Of a stretch of 64,000 bases of DNA, positions 17,290 to 26,450 are shown in pieces (the stretch's first letter is position 1; each line of letters begins with the position of its first letter). The position numbers were made by a program, and so were the translations under genes. The stretch comes from Alistipes sp. GTDB taxonomy: Bacteria > Bacteroidota > Bacteroidia > Bacteroidales > Rikenellaceae. The notes beneath the pieces are model-generated. The model searched no databases. It was not told the origin of the DNA and saw only the letters and a list, made by a program, of their open reading frames with translations. The DNA is taken from assembly GCA_017463615.1 (NCBI GenBank), contig JAFTOU010000016.1, positions 124,001 through 188,000 of the forward strand, read 5' to 3'.

Positions 17290-17324
17290 GCTGCAAAATA
17301 GTAGAGGCTCTACTATTTTGCAGC
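17290..17324 (-). terminator. Perfect 17-bp inverted repeat over the typA stop codon
   Basis: GCTGCAAAATAGTAGAG (17290-17306) and CTCTACTATTTTGCAGC (17308-17324) are exact complements around a single G. The right arm contains the typA stop codon and its last codons (Ala-Ala-Lys-stop), so the left arm is an inverted copy of the gene's end. It probably acts in termination or 3'-end protection. No clear T-run follows. Confidence 0.6.
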
Positions 17325-19112
17325 GCGCTTGCGGTCTACTTCGTTCAGAAGGATTTTGCGCAGGCGCATAGCCTTAGGGGTTACCTCTACATACTCGTCC
17401 TCCTTGATGTACTCCAGCGCCTCCTCAAGCGAGAAGATCTTTGGAGGGGCGATAGATGCCTTCTCGTCAGAGCCCGAGGCACGCATATTGGTCAGCTGCT
17501 TTGCCTTGGTGACATTTACGGTAATATCGTTGCTACGGGTATGCTCGCCGATAACCTGACCCATATAGACATCCTCCATAGGCGAGATGAAGAAGCGACC
17601 GCGGTCCTGCAGCTTATCTATAGAGTAGGCGTAGGCAGTACCCGTTTCCGAGGCGATGATAGAGCCATTTGTGCGCATCTCAATATCGCCCACATAAGGT
17701 TCAAAGCCCCTGAGGCGGTGCGACATAATAGCCTCGCCAGCCGTTGCGGTGAGCATATTTGAGCGCAGACCGATAATTCCGCGCGAAGGGATATCAAACT
17801 CCAGTCGGGTGCGACCATTGTTAGACTCCATATTTGTCAGCACGCCCTTACGACGGGTGGAGAGCTCAATGACAGTACCTGCAACCTCGTCTGGGCAGTC
17901 GATAGTCATCTCCTCAATAGGCTCGCACTTCACGCCGTCAATATGCTTGATGATAACCTTCGGCTGACCCACCTGCAGCTCGTAGCCCTCGCGGCGCATG
18001 GTCTCAATGAGCACCGAGAGGTGCAGCACGCCACGGCCGTAGACGATAAACGAGTCGGCATTCTGCCCCGGCTCTACGCGCAGGGCGAGGTTCTTCTCAA
18101 GCTCGTGGTCAAGACGCTCCTTGATATGGCGCGAGGTGACATACTTGCCATCCTTGCCGAAGAATGGGGAGTTGTTGATTGTAAAGAGCATAGACATCGT
18201 AGGCTCGTCAATCTTGATTGGTGGCAGTGGCTCGGGATTCTCAGCGTCGCAGATGGTATCGCCAATCTCAAAGCCCTCAATACCTACAAGGGCGCAAATC
18301 TCGCCACACTCCACGCGCTCAACCTTCTTCTTGCCCAGACCCTCAAAGACCATCAGCTCCTTGATTTTGGTCTTGACCTTAGTCACTCCGTCGCGCTTTG
18401 CGAGGGTTACGGTCTGACCCGATACGAGGCTTCCGCGCGTGAGCTTACCCACGGCGATACGACCGATATATGAGGAGTACTCCAGCGAGGTGATAAGCAT
18501 CTGAGGCGTACCCTCAGCCACCTGAGGCTCCGGAATCTCGTCAATAATAGCATCCAAGAGCGGCTGTATGGAGTCAGTAGGCTCGTTCCATTTGTGGGAC
18601 ATCCAGCCCTGCTTTGCCGAGCCGTAGATGGTCTTGTAGTCCAGCTGCTCCTCGGTAGCATCAAGGGTGAACATAAGGTCAAAGACCTGCTCGTTCACAA
18701 CCTCTGGGCGGCAGTTTGGCTTGTCTACCTTATTGATTACAACGATAGGCTTCTTGCCCAACATCAGCGCCTTCTGGAGCACAAAGCGGGTCTGCGGCAT
18801 AGTGCCCTCAAAGGCATCTACAAGCAGCAGCACGCCGTCGCACATATTGAGCACACGCTCCACCTCACCACCAAAGTCGGCGTGACCCGGGGTATCAATG
18901 ATGTTGATTTTGTAATCTTTGTATATTACCGAGACATTTTTTGAGAGAATGGTAATGCCTCGCTCACGCTCAAGGTCGTTATTATCAAGGACAAGCTCGC
19001 CCGTCTTAGAGGCCTCGCGGAGCAGATTTCCTGCTATAATCATCTTATCTACCATCGTAGTCTTTCCGTGGTCTACATGGGCGATGATTGCGATATTTCG
19101 TAATTTTTGCAT
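17313..19112 (-). CDS. typA: Ribosome-associated GTPase TypA/BipA
   Basis: This is a translational GTPase related to EF-G that acts in 50S assembly and stress responses. The 599-residue product has the G1 motif AHVDHGKT at 11-18, the G3 motif DTPGHADF near 72-79 and the G4 motif NKVDKP near 126-131. The C-terminal BipA domain follows EF-G-like domains III and V (GRGVLHLSVLIETMRREGYE near 370). It is a single gene. Its leader contains the 192-bp palindrome R2, which ends five bases before the ATG. Confidence 0.97.
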   Translation of the reverse strand: MQKLRNIAIIAHVDHGKTTMVDKMIIAGNLLREASKTGELVLDNNDLERERGITILSKNVSVIYKDYKINIIDTPGHADFGGEVERVLNMCDGVLLLVDAFEGTMPQTRFVLQKALMLGKKPIVVINKVDKPNCRPEVVNEQVFDLMFTLDATEEQLDYKTIYGSAKQGWMSHKWNEPTDSIQPLLDAIIDEIPEPQVAEGTPQMLITSLEYSSYIGRIAVGKLTRGSLVSGQTVTLAKRDGVTKVKTKIKELMVFEGLGKKKVERVECGEICALVGIEGFEIGDTICDAENPEPLPPIKIDEPTMSMLFTINNSPFFGKDGKYVTSRHIKERLDHELEKNLALRVEPGQNADSFIVYGRGVLHLSVLIETMRREGYELQVGQPKVIIKHIDGVKCEPIEEMTIDCPDEVAGTVIELSTRRKGVLTNMESNNGRTRLEFDIPSRGIIGLRSNMLTATAGEAIMSHRLRGFEPYVGDIEMRTNGSIIASETGTAYAYSIDKLQDRGRFFISPMEDVYMGQVIGEHTRSNDITVNVTKAKQLTNMRASGSDEKASIAPPKIFSLEEALEYIKEDEYVEVTPKAMRLRKILLNEVDRKRAAK

Positions 19113-19117
19113 ACAAT

Positions 19118-19309
19118 AGGTATGTTCTATAAATTAGTAATATGTTATTCCTGCTTTAAGTAAACTCTATCGCGGTCGCTTTTGGGACTATTTTGGTCTA
19201 TTTCGCATCTTTTCGCAGTTACAATAGGCTATTGCGCCCTTAAAAGAGATGCAAAATAGCCTCAAAATATCCTCCAAAATCGCCTCGCCCTAATTTATAG
19301 AACCTACCT
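19118..19309 (-). repeat. Leader palindrome family, copy R2 (typA 5' UTR)
   Basis: The 192-bp element has ends AGGTATGTTCTATAAATTAG (19118-19137) and CTAATTTATAGAACCTACCT (19290-19309), like R1. The interior keeps the TTACAATAGGCTATTGCG apex and has its own complementary arms (GCATCTTTTCGC... with ...GAGATGC, and CTATTTTG with CAAAATAG). Its sequence outside apex and ends differs from R1, yet the pairing is kept. It lies between the typA -7 box and the typA start codon and so is transcribed as leader. Confidence 0.8.
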
Positions 19310-19326
19310 ATAGCATTTTTAACGCA

Positions 19327-19364
19327 CAAAGGTAGTGATTTTCTCTGAAAAAGTATTATTTTTG
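19327..19364. promoter_or_regulatory. Divergent promoters of typA and aroB
   Basis: Minus strand: TACCTTTG at 19327-19334 gives typA a start about 10-15 bases outside the R2 palindrome. Plus strand: TATTTTTG at 19357-19364 lies 24 bases before the aroB ATG at 19389. Both fit the TAnnTTTG box. Confidence 0.6.
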
Positions 19365-19388
19365 TAAGCCAATTTAACATTATAGTCT

Positions 19389-21065
19389 ATGGATGTAGTT
19401 GCAAATAGCACTGTATATATGGGTCGTGTGGCGGAGTTATTGCCCCAGCTGCTACCTGAGCGGAGGGTGATAGTTATTACCGATAGTAATATTGACCGTT
19501 GCCACCGCGCCCTGATTTCGTCATACGAACATATCGTTATCGGTCTGGGTGAGCAGGCGAAGAGCTTTGCTACGCTGGAGCGTATATATGCGCAGCTGAT
19601 GGATATGTCTGCCGATAGGAGCACCTTCCTACTCGGTATCGGTGGCGGCATTGTTACCGACATTACGGGCTTTGTGGCTACGACATATATGCGCGGAGTG
19701 GAGTTCGGCTTTATCCCCACCACGCTCCTTGCGCAGGTAGATGCCTCGGTAGGCGGGAAGAATGGCGTCAATGTGGGCGGATATAAGAATATGGTGGGTA
19801 CATTCTCCCAGCCAAACTTCGTTATCTGCGATGTAGCGATGCTCAGCACACTCTCAGACAGGGAGTTCCGCGCAGGTCTTGCCGAGGTTATCAAGGCGGC
19901 AGTAATTGCCGACGCCGAGCTCTTTAACACGCTGGAGCATAGCGACTTTGAGGCGCTGAGGAGCAACACTACCCTACTGCAGCAGATTGTGGAGGCGGCG
20001 CTGAAGGTCAAGATAGATATTGTCGCTCAGGACGAGCGCGAGAAGGGATTGCGCCGCGTGCTGAACCTCGGGCATACAATCGGGCACGCTATAGAGAAGT
20101 GCGCGAAGGGTTACAACCACGGCGAGGCTGTAGCGGCAGGTATGGCGTGCGCTACAGATGTGGCTGTGGGTCAAGGTATGCTTACGGCTGAGGATGGCGA
20201 GCGCATAAAGGCGCTCTGTGTTCGCTACGGGCTACCTACGGCACTACCTGAGGGTGGCATTGCCCCACTGCTCAAGGCTACGCGCAAGGATAAGAAGCGC
20301 GAGGGCGACAGTCTGCATCTGATACTACCAACGGCTATCGGCGAGGTGGTAGATAAGCAGCTGACTTTTAACGAGATAGAGAAAATTTTTACCAAAAAGA
20401 GTATGATAAAGGGTCTTATTTTTGACATGGATGGCACGCTGATTCAGAATATGCCATACCACATGCGCGCATTTGATGTTCAGGCGGAGCGTCACGGCTA
20501 CACGCTCACCCAGCCTGTATCCAACAAGTTCTATGGTCGTCACAACGACGAGATTTTCCTCAATGTCGTTGAGCCGTGGGTAGTGGAGAAGTTCGGGCTT
20601 CAGTTCCTCTCGGAGGAGAAGGAGTCTATCTACCGCGAGCTCTATGCAGGCCATGTGGCTCTGACAGAGGGACTTGACGCACTGCTTGCCGACGCTAAGG
20701 CGAAGGGCGTTAAGTGCTATGTCGGCTCGGCAGCACCGAGGGTAAATGCGGAGTTTGTCTGGGGCGAGGGTCAGCTTGACAGCAAGCTGGACGGCTATGT
20801 TTGCGGCGACGATGTTGTGAACTTCAAGCCACACCCAGAGATATTCCTCACCAGCTGCGAGCGCATGGGTCTTAAGCCTGAGGAGTGCGTGGTCTTTGAG
20901 GATGCAATTTCGGGCATCAATGCGGGCCTTGCAGCGGGTTGTAAGGTGGTTGCGCTCTCAACAACAGCTACGCCAGAGGATTTGGCAGTAGATGGTCTGG
21001 AGCATATCGTACCTAACTTTGAGGGTATGACCATAGAGAGCCTTGAGGCGATGTTTAGTAAATAA
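19389..21065 (+). CDS. aroB: Fused 3-dehydroquinate synthase and HAD-family phosphatase
   Basis: Residues 1-338 are 3-dehydroquinate synthase, the second shikimate-pathway step converting DAHP to dehydroquinate. Motifs are [19 protein letters not shown] near 79-98, [11 protein letters not shown] near 118-128 and the metal-site region [12 protein letters not shown] near 224-235. Residues 339-558 are a HAD hydrolase of the beta-phosphoglucomutase type (DMDGTLI near 347-353, [12 protein letters not shown] near 500). The join is a short AT-rich linker, FTKKS, followed by Met339 (ATG at 20403), which could also start a free HAD protein. HAD substrate unknown. The frame is unbroken, so a fusion is the direct reading. 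Confidence 0.9.
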   Translation: MDVVANSTVYMGRVAELLPQLLPERRVIVITDSNIDRCHRALISSYEHIVIGLGEQAKSFATLERIYAQLMDMSADRSTFLLGIGGGIVTDITGFVATTYMRGVEFGFIPTTLLAQVDASVGGKNGVNVGGYKNMVGTFSQPNFVICDVAMLSTLSDREFRAGLAEVIKAAVIADAELFNTLEHSDFEALRSNTTLLQQIVEAALKVKIDIVAQDEREKGLRRVLNLGHTIGHAIEKCAKGYNHGEAVAAGMACATDVAVGQGMLTAEDGERIKALCVRYGLPTALPEGGIAPLLKATRKDKKREGDSLHLILPTAIGEVVDKQLTFNEIEKIFTKKSMIKGLIFDMDGTLIQNMPYHMRAFDVQAERHGYTLTQPVSNKFYGRHNDEIFLNVVEPWVVEKFGLQFLSEEKESIYRELYAGHVALTEGLDALLADAKAKGVKCYVGSAAPRVNAEFVWGEGQLDSKLDGYVCGDDVVNFKPHPEIFLTSCERMGLKPEECVVFEDAISGINAGLAAGCKVVALSTTATPEDLAVDGLEHIVPNFEGMTIESLEAMFSK

Positions 21066-21072
21066 TAGTACT

Positions 21073-22086
21073 ATGTCAGATTTTAGAAACGGACGCAGAA
21101 CGGAGTCCGACAGCGAGTTTGAGAATAGGATACGCCCGCAGGAGCTTGAGCAGTTCTCAGGTCAGGACAAGACCGTAGACAACCTCAAGGTCTTTATCAA
21201 GGCGGCACTTATGCGTGGCGACTCGCTTGACCATGTGCTACTGCACGGACCTCCGGGACTGGGCAAGACCACCCTTGCCAACATTATTGCCAACGAGATG
21301 GGTGCGCAGATGAAGGTCACCTCGGGTCCTGTGCTGGATAAGCCGGGCGACCTTGCAGGTCTGCTGACAAACCTCTCGGAGGGCGATGTGCTCTTCATTG
21401 ACGAGATTCACCGTCTGAGCCCTATAGTGGAGGAGTACCTCTACTCGGCGATGGAGGACTTTAAGATTGATATTGTGCTGGACAAGGGTCCGTCGGCTCG
21501 CTCTATACAGATTGAGCTTGCCCCCTTTACCCTTATCGGCGCAACGACACGCAGCGGACTGCTCACCTCTCCCCTGCGCGCTCGCTTTGGCATAACCTGC
21601 CACCTGGAGTACTACGACGCCCCAGTGCTTAACCGCATTGTCAAGCGCTCGGCATCTATCCTCGGCATATCTATAGACGACGATGCCGCTACAGAGCTTG
21701 CCCTGCGCTCGCGTGGCACCCCGCGTATTGCCAACGCACTGCTGCGCCGCGTGCGCGACTTTGCGATGGTCAAGGGCGAGGGACATATAGACCTTGAGAT
21801 TACCCGTATGGCTCTTGGTGCGCTCAATATTGACTCGCGCGGCCTTGACCAGATGGATAACAAGATACTCTCCACCATCATCGCCAAGTTCGGCGGTGGC
21901 CCTGTGGGACTGAACACCATAGCCACAGCCGTCAGCGAGGAGGCGGGTACACTTGAGGAGGTCTACGAGCCGTTCCTTATCAAGGAGGGTTTCCTAAAGC
22001 GCACTCCGCGCGGTCGTGAGGTTACCGAGCTGGCATACAAGCACTTAGGACTTATGCCCGATGTAAAAGACGGCGAGCTATTCTAA
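21073..22086 (+). CDS. ruvB: Holliday junction branch-migration helicase RuvB
   Basis: RuvB is the hexameric AAA+ motor that with RuvA drives branch migration of Holliday junctions. The 337-residue protein from the ATG at 21073 has Walker A GPPGLGKT at 59-66, Walker B DEIHRL near 111-116 and sensor [18 protein letters not shown] near 160-177. The C-terminal winged-helix domain ends the protein. An upstream TTG in the same frame would overlap aroB and add a non-conserved tail, so I chose the ATG. It starts seven bases after aroB ends. Confidence 0.97.
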   Translation: MSDFRNGRRTESDSEFENRIRPQELEQFSGQDKTVDNLKVFIKAALMRGDSLDHVLLHGPPGLGKTTLANIIANEMGAQMKVTSGPVLDKPGDLAGLLTNLSEGDVLFIDEIHRLSPIVEEYLYSAMEDFKIDIVLDKGPSARSIQIELAPFTLIGATTRSGLLTSPLRARFGITCHLEYYDAPVLNRIVKRSASILGISIDDDAATELALRSRGTPRIANALLRRVRDFAMVKGEGHIDLEITRMALGALNIDSRGLDQMDNKILSTIIAKFGGGPVGLNTIATAVSEEAGTLEEVYEPFLIKEGFLKRTPRGREVTELAYKHLGLMPDVKDGELF

Positions 22087-22109
22087 GGCTCAGCACCGCG
22101 AATACCACC

Positions 22110-22142
22110 ATAGAGAGGTCTGACATTTGCAGACCTCTCTAT
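22110..22142 (+). terminator. Intrinsic terminator after ruvB
   Basis: A perfect 13-pair stem, ATAGAGAGGTCTG (22110-22122) with CAGACCTCTCTAT (22130-22142), has a seven-base loop and is followed by TTTTAT. Confidence 0.92.
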
Positions 22143-22158
22143 TTTTATCCCCGCACAG

Positions 22159-22190
22159 TTTGTAGGTTTGAGATAAATTTACTATATTTG
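22159..22190 (+). promoter_or_regulatory. Promoter of tRNA-Arg
   Basis: TTTG at 22159-22162 and TATATTTG at 22183-22190 are 20 bases apart, matching the Bacteroidetes -33/-7 promoter. The tRNA begins 20 bases downstream. Confidence 0.75.
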
Positions 22191-22209
22191 CTTTTTAATT
22201 AAGGCGTAT

Positions 22210-22281
22210 GGTCCCGTAGTTCAATGGATAGAATATAAGATTCCGGTTCTTACGATAGCGGTTCGAATCCGCTCGGGATCA
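22210..22281 (+). tRNA. tRNA-Arg, anticodon CCG
   Basis: A 72-base cloverleaf: acceptor arms GGTCCCG and CGGGATC with discriminator A, D-arm GTTC/GAAT, anticodon stem TAAGA/TCTTA with loop TTCCGGT (anticodon CCG, reading CGG), and T-arm GCGG-TTCGAAT-CCGC. The CCA end is not encoded. Confidence 0.93.
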
Positions 22282-22353
22282 CTCTTATAAACAGAGGTGC
22301 GAAAAAATTGAATGTACAGATAACGAGTGAATAAAACCTTAAAACTTAAAGAT

Positions 22354-23388
22354 ATGATTATTAAGACCAAAGAGAGTGCATCGTGGCTTATTGGCTCAGT
22401 AGCAGGAGTTTGTACCGCTGTGGCGATGGCAGCCGTAGGGGTAACCTGGTGGGTAGTGCTTATTGCGGCGGCGTTGGTATTTGTCGGAGTATCGCTATTT
22501 GCGCTATGGATGATTGTGAAGTATGTAGCCTACAAGCTACGCCCGATATACTCTATGGTGCTCTCGCGCGACATTCACACGGGTGACATTGCCGAGCAGC
22601 TCAAGGACCGCAAGGTGGACGATGTATCTGCCGACCTGAGCTCTTGGGCTGAGGATAACGACCGCGAGATTGCCCGTCTGAAGGAGGCGGAGAAGTTCCG
22701 CAAGCAGTACTTAGGCAATGTTGCGCACGAGCTCAAGACCCCGATTTTCAACATCCAGGGTTACATCAGCACCCTACTGGACGGCGGTCTGGAGGATGAG
22801 GTTGTAAACCGCAAGTATCTGGAGCGTGCCGAGCGCAGCGTGGAGCGTATGATTAACATCCTGGGCGACCTTGACACCATATCCCGCTTAGACAGCGATA
22901 TGAACCAGATGCGTGCCGAGAGCTTTGATATGGTAGCGCTCTGCAAGGAGATTGCCGAGCAGACCGAGATAGAGGCCTCCAAGCGCGATATAACCATCAC
23001 TGTCAAGGGTGCAGACAGCCTGCCTTCGCGCTGCTGGGTATCGGCAGATAAGTTCTACATCGGTCAGGTGCTGGAGAACTTGATAGTAAACTCTATTCGC
23101 TACGGCAAGGATGGCGGTACTACAAAGATTACCTGCCGCGATATGCTTGACAAGGTGCTTGTAGAGGTTGAGGACGACGGCATCGGCATCGCCAAGAGCG
23201 ACCTACCACGCCTATTTGAGCGCTTCTACCGCACAGACAAGGGTCGCTCGCGCGAGCAGGGCGGCACAGGTCTGGGTCTGGCTATTGTGAAGCACATTAT
23301 TGAGAATCACGGCGAGAAGGTCTCTGTGCGTAGCGAGCTGGGCAAGGGTAGCACATTTACATTCACACTGCCAAAGGTGCAGTTATAA
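22354..23388 (+). CDS. Membrane sensor histidine kinase (PhoR-like)
   Basis: The 344-residue product (from ATG 22354; an earlier GTG at 22327 is less likely) has two membrane segments at about 11-31 and 34-56, a short linker, a HisKA domain with FRKQYLGNVAHELKTP (phospho-accepting His125), and a HATPase domain with NLIVNSIRYG near 225, EDDGIGI near 258 and GGTGLGLAIVKHI near 300. Almost no extracytoplasmic loop is present, so it may sense a membrane or cytoplasmic cue. No response regulator is adjacent, so it is an orphan kinase here. Next to lgt, it may be co-transcribed with envelope genes. Confidence 0.9.
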   Translation: MIIKTKESASWLIGSVAGVCTAVAMAAVGVTWWVVLIAAALVFVGVSLFALWMIVKYVAYKLRPIYSMVLSRDIHTGDIAEQLKDRKVDDVSADLSSWAEDNDREIARLKEAEKFRKQYLGNVAHELKTPIFNIQGYISTLLDGGLEDEVVNRKYLERAERSVERMINILGDLDTISRLDSDMNQMRAESFDMVALCKEIAEQTEIEASKRDITITVKGADSLPSRCWVSADKFYIGQVLENLIVNSIRYGKDGGTTKITCRDMLDKVLVEVEDDGIGIAKSDLPRLFERFYRTDKGRSREQGGTGLGLAIVKHIIENHGEKVSVRSELGKGSTFTFTLPKVQL

Positions 23389-23400
23389 TAGATTTAGGTT

Positions 23401-24258
23401 ATGACAGATTTGTTATCGGTAGTTTGGGACTTTAACCCCGTATTGGTAAACATTGGCGGCTTTGAGATACGCTACTACTCGCTGATGTGGGCGGCGGCGT
23501 TGCTTGTCGGTGCGTGGATATTCAGTTACTTCTGCAAGCGAGAAGGAAAGAGTCAGGAACTTGCAGACTCGGCATTCCTCTACATCGCCTTGGGCACGAT
23601 GATAGGTGCTCGCGTGGGTCACTGTCTATTCTATGAGCCTGAGTACTACCTACTTAAGCCGTGGGCAATAATCACAGAGATTCGCGATGGCGGACTGGCA
23701 AGCCACGGCGCAACTATCGGTATCATCCTTGCGATATGGCTCTGCTCGCGCAAGAATAAGGTCTCTACGATATGGATGACCGACCGTCTGGGTGTTATCG
23801 CCCCAATAAGCGGTGCGCTTATCCGCTTCGGCAACCTCTTCAACTCCGAGATTATCGGTCACCAGACAGATATGCCGTGGGGCTTTAAGTTTATGCGTCT
23901 GCATCGCGGTATTCCTGTGGAGCAGGTGCCAGCGTGTCACCCTACGCAGCTCTACGAGGCGATATGTTACATCGCAACCTTCCTACTACTCTGGTGGATG
24001 TACCACAAGACCGAGGCTCCGCGTCGTCGCGGTATGATGTTCGGCGTGGCACTTATCGGTATCTTCCTGACACGATTCTTCATTGAGTTCGTCAAGGTAA
24101 ATCAGGTGGCTTTTGAGCAGGGTATGACCCTCAATATGGGTCAGTGGCTCAGCATTCCATTTATCCTTATCGGCATCGGCTCGGTGTGGTACTCACTCTC
24201 GCGCCCGGCTGTTGTGGATGATACAAACAAGAGTAAGACAAACGCAAAAAAGAGATAA
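23401..24258 (+). CDS. lgt: Prolipoprotein diacylglyceryl transferase
   Basis: Lgt transfers diacylglycerol from phosphatidylglycerol to the lipobox Cys of prolipoproteins at the inner membrane. The 285-residue protein has seven predicted membrane segments. Motifs are RDGGLASHGATIG near 97-109, the Lgt signature GALIRFGNLFNSEIIG near 138-153 and CHPTQLYEA near 179-187. It is the second gene of the kinase-lgt-HU/SPOR-gtrA run, 12 bases after the kinase. It is needed for the many lipoproteins in this window. Confidence 0.97.
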   Translation: MTDLLSVVWDFNPVLVNIGGFEIRYYSLMWAAALLVGAWIFSYFCKREGKSQELADSAFLYIALGTMIGARVGHCLFYEPEYYLLKPWAIITEIRDGGLASHGATIGIILAIWLCSRKNKVSTIWMTDRLGVIAPISGALIRFGNLFNSEIIGHQTDMPWGFKFMRLHRGIPVEQVPACHPTQLYEAICYIATFLLLWWMYHKTEAPRRRGMMFGVALIGIFLTRFFIEFVKVNQVAFEQGMTLNMGQWLSIPFILIGIGSVWYSLSRPAVVDDTNKSKTNAKKR

Positions 24259-24261
24259 GCT

Positions 24262-25113
24262 ATGATTACACAGGTAAACAAACTAATCTATAACACCCTC
24301 TGCAAGGGCAACGATGTGGCTCTGCCCACTATCGGCTCGCTTGTTGTTCGCCGTAGTGCCCCCGTGGCTAAGGGTAAGAGTGGCTTCGCCGCTCCGCAGC
24401 GCAGCGTAACATTTACGGGCGAGCAGCGCGGAGTGAGCGTTGTGGCCCTTATTGCTCAGACGGCTGGCGTGGAGAATAGTCGCGCCGAGGAGATTTACGA
24501 GCAGTGGTTAGAGAGCGTCAAGGGCGAGGATAAGGTCGCTATTGAGGGGGTGGGAACTATCGCAAACCGTACCTTTACTGCCGACGAGGCACTGCTCTCG
24601 GCACTCAACCCAGAGCTCGGTATAGCCGTGGCTCCGAAGGCTAAGGGTTGCAATCGCACCCTTGTCGTGGTGCTTGCTGTGCTGCTTGCTCTCGCACTGG
24701 CGGCTGTGGCATACCTGCTACTCAAAGATTGCAAGTGCTCTCAGACCGCAGAGCCTGCACAGAGCGTGGAGATGGCACCTGCGCCAGAGGCTGTACCTGC
24801 CGTAGAGCCTGAGACTCTGCCAGCACCCGCTCCTGCACCAGTTGTAGAGGAGGGCGTGGAGCGCATGGAGAAGGGCGGAAACTACCTGGTTTGGGGCGTC
24901 TTCTCAGATAAGGCTAACGCGTTGAGATACAAGAAGTTGATTGAGAGCAGACATAGCAGCCTGAACTGCACCATCTACCACCATAAGGATGATACTATGT
25001 ACCTGCTTGCTATCTGCCAGTGCCCTACCCGCATGGCTTGCCTTGAGCGTAAGTGGGAGCTGCAGGAGATAGATGGTCTGTTTGACGATATGTGGATTTT
25101 CACAAATAAATAA
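24262..25113 (+). CDS. HU-like domain, transmembrane and SPOR-type protein
   Basis: The 283-residue product begins with an HU/IHF-like DNA-binding fold at about 1-95 (VALPTIGSLVVRRSAP...IEGVGTIANR). One membrane helix, TLVVVLAVLLALALAAVAYLLL, follows at about 132-153, then a Pro/Ala-rich linker with a PAPAP segment, and a C-terminal domain at about 205-283 resembling SPOR (NYLVWGVFSDKANALRYKK...). SPOR domains bind denuded septal glycan. Similar HU-SPOR proteins exist in Bacteroidetes; they could link chromosome or cytoplasmic partner to division. Located three bases after lgt. Function inferred only. Confidence 0.75.
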   Translation: MITQVNKLIYNTLCKGNDVALPTIGSLVVRRSAPVAKGKSGFAAPQRSVTFTGEQRGVSVVALIAQTAGVENSRAEEIYEQWLESVKGEDKVAIEGVGTIANRTFTADEALLSALNPELGIAVAPKAKGCNRTLVVVLAVLLALALAAVAYLLLKDCKCSQTAEPAQSVEMAPAPEAVPAVEPETLPAPAPAPVVEEGVERMEKGGNYLVWGVFSDKANALRYKKLIESRHSSLNCTIYHHKDDTMYLLAICQCPTRMACLERKWELQEIDGLFDDMWIFTNK

Positions 25114-25589
25114 TGAGCCTTACATCGCTGATAACCAAGGCGATAGACTCGCTATACATCCCCATAGTGGAGCGATTTGTCTCACGGCAAATATTCCGCT
25201 ATGGGGCTTGTGGTGTAGTGAATATGTGCTTAGATGCGCTCTGGTACTTTGTAATATACCACTTTATCGTGGCTAAGCAGTTCGTGGACCTGGGTTTTGT
25301 GACAATCTCGCCACACATTCTGTCGCTTATTATCGTCTTTCCGATAACCTTCTTTACGGGTTTTTGGCTCAACCGCAATGTCGCCTTCCGCACAACCCAT
25401 ATCTCGGGCACCGCGCAGCTACTCAAGTACCTGCTTACCGTCTGCGGCTCGCTGATGGTGAACTATGTGGCTATGAAGCTGCTCGTTGAGCACCTCCACA
25501 TCTGGGCCACCCCCTCCAAGGTCCTCACAACGGTCATCTGCACCCTCTACAGCTACCTAACCTCCCGCTACTTCACATTCCGAGGATAG
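25113..25589 (+). CDS. GtrA-family membrane protein
   Basis: The 158-residue protein has four membrane segments and the GtrA fold (RYGACGVVNMCLDALWYFVIYHF near 30-52, FWLNRNVAFRT near 85-95, SRYFTFRG at the end). GtrA proteins are thought to help move lipid-linked sugars across the membrane for glycan decoration. The ATG overlaps the last base of the previous stop codon (TAATG), so translation is coupled. Confidence 0.88.
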   Translation: MSLTSLITKAIDSLYIPIVERFVSRQIFRYGACGVVNMCLDALWYFVIYHFIVAKQFVDLGFVTISPHILSLIIVFPITFFTGFWLNRNVAFRTTHISGTAQLLKYLLTVCGSLMVNYVAMKLLVEHLHIWATPSKVLTTVICTLYSYLTSRYFTFRG

Positions 25590-25661
25590 GAACAGCGCCG
25601 ATTTACCACTGCCATAATTTATTATCATAGAATTGTACCCTGGCAATATCTTGCACAGCCT

Positions 25662-25790
25662 AATTTGTTGTCAAAAGGTAGTAGTTGCCACGCTCGGGTA
25701 AAAAAACAGCGAAGGGCTGTACTAAAGCGTACTGCCCTTTGCTGTTTATTTTAGCTAGCGGCAGCAAATGCTGCCTTTTCACAACAAATT
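25662..25790 (-). repeat. TACTAA-apex palindromic element, copy C, 3' of rubrerythrin
   Basis: Outer arms AATTTGTTGT (25662-25671) and ACAACAAATT (25781-25790); the right arm overlaps the rubrerythrin stop codon. Second arms AAAAGGTAG and CTGCCTTTT pair with one G-U. The inner stem AACAGCGAAGGGC pairs with GCCCTTTGCTGTT around apex GTAC-TAAAGC-GTAC. In the gene's direction the inner stem is followed by a run of seven T, a good intrinsic terminator. Confidence 0.85.
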
Positions 25791-26340
25791 ACTTGAAGTA
25801 GCGGTGGTACAAACCCTCAAACCCTCTACCATGACGAGCCTCATCCTTTGCCATCTCATGAACGGTGTCGTGAACGGCGTCGAGGTTCTGCTCTTTTGCG
25901 AGGCGAGCGAGGCGGAACTTGTCATCGCAAGCGCCAGACTCGGCGTTCATACGCTTGAAGAGGTTGGTCTTGGTGTCCCAAACGACCTCACCGAGGAGCT
26001 CTGCGAACTTTGCAGCGTGCTCTGCCTCCTCCCAAGCGTAGCGCTTGAATGCCTCGGCAATCTCTGGATAGCCCTCGCGGTCTGCCTGACGGCTCATGGC
26101 AAGGTACATACCCACCTCTGTGCACTCGCCCATAAAGTGGTTCTTAAGACCCTCAAGAAGCTCAGGGCTTGAGCCAAGGCCATCGCCGAGAACATGCTCG
26201 GTAACGAACTCAAGGTTACCGCTCTGCTCCTCTATCTCAACAAACTTATCTGCAGGGACCTTGCAAAGAGGACAACGCTCTGGAGCCTCATTTCCCTCGT
26301 GAATATAACCGCAAACTGTACAACGAAATTTCTTAGCCAT
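25789..26340 (-). CDS. rbr: Reverse-type rubrerythrin (peroxide-reducing)
   Basis: This is a diiron NADH-linked peroxidase used by anaerobes against hydrogen peroxide. The 183-residue protein has an N-terminal rubredoxin-like zinc/iron site (Cys7, Cys10, Cys23, Cys26) followed by a four-helix ferritin-like domain with two EXXH-type motifs (ECTEVGMYL near 72; EEAEHAAKF near 104; [12 protein letters not shown] near 167). The rubredoxin domain comes first, the reverse of classical rubrerythrin. Single gene with its own promoter box at 26388-26395. Confidence 0.93.
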   Translation of the reverse strand: MAKKFRCTVCGYIHEGNEAPERCPLCKVPADKFVEIEEQSGNLEFVTEHVLGDGLGSSPELLEGLKNHFMGECTEVGMYLAMSRQADREGYPEIAEAFKRYAWEEAEHAAKFAELLGEVVWDTKTNLFKRMNAESGACDDKFRLARLAKEQNLDAVHDTVHEMAKDEARHGRGFEGLYHRYFK

Positions 26341-26387
26341 AGTTTTAATATTTTTAATAGTTTTACATTTGTTTTATTTTCCTACTG

Positions 26388-26395
26388 CAAAGGTA
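26388..26395 (-). promoter_or_regulatory. Rubrerythrin promoter -7 box
   Basis: TACCTTTG on the minus strand, 48 bases upstream of the rubrerythrin ATG, fits the TAnnTTTG consensus. Confidence 0.6.
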
Positions 26396-26450
26396 AATAC
26401 TATTTATGAAATATCAAAATTCTTTTTTCTTATAGCAAAATAAGTTTTAC

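Noticed and set aside
21043..21072. TTG start for ruvB inside the aroB-HAD gene
   Set aside because: It would overlap aroB and add residues not typical of RuvB; ATG at 21073 gives the conserved start.
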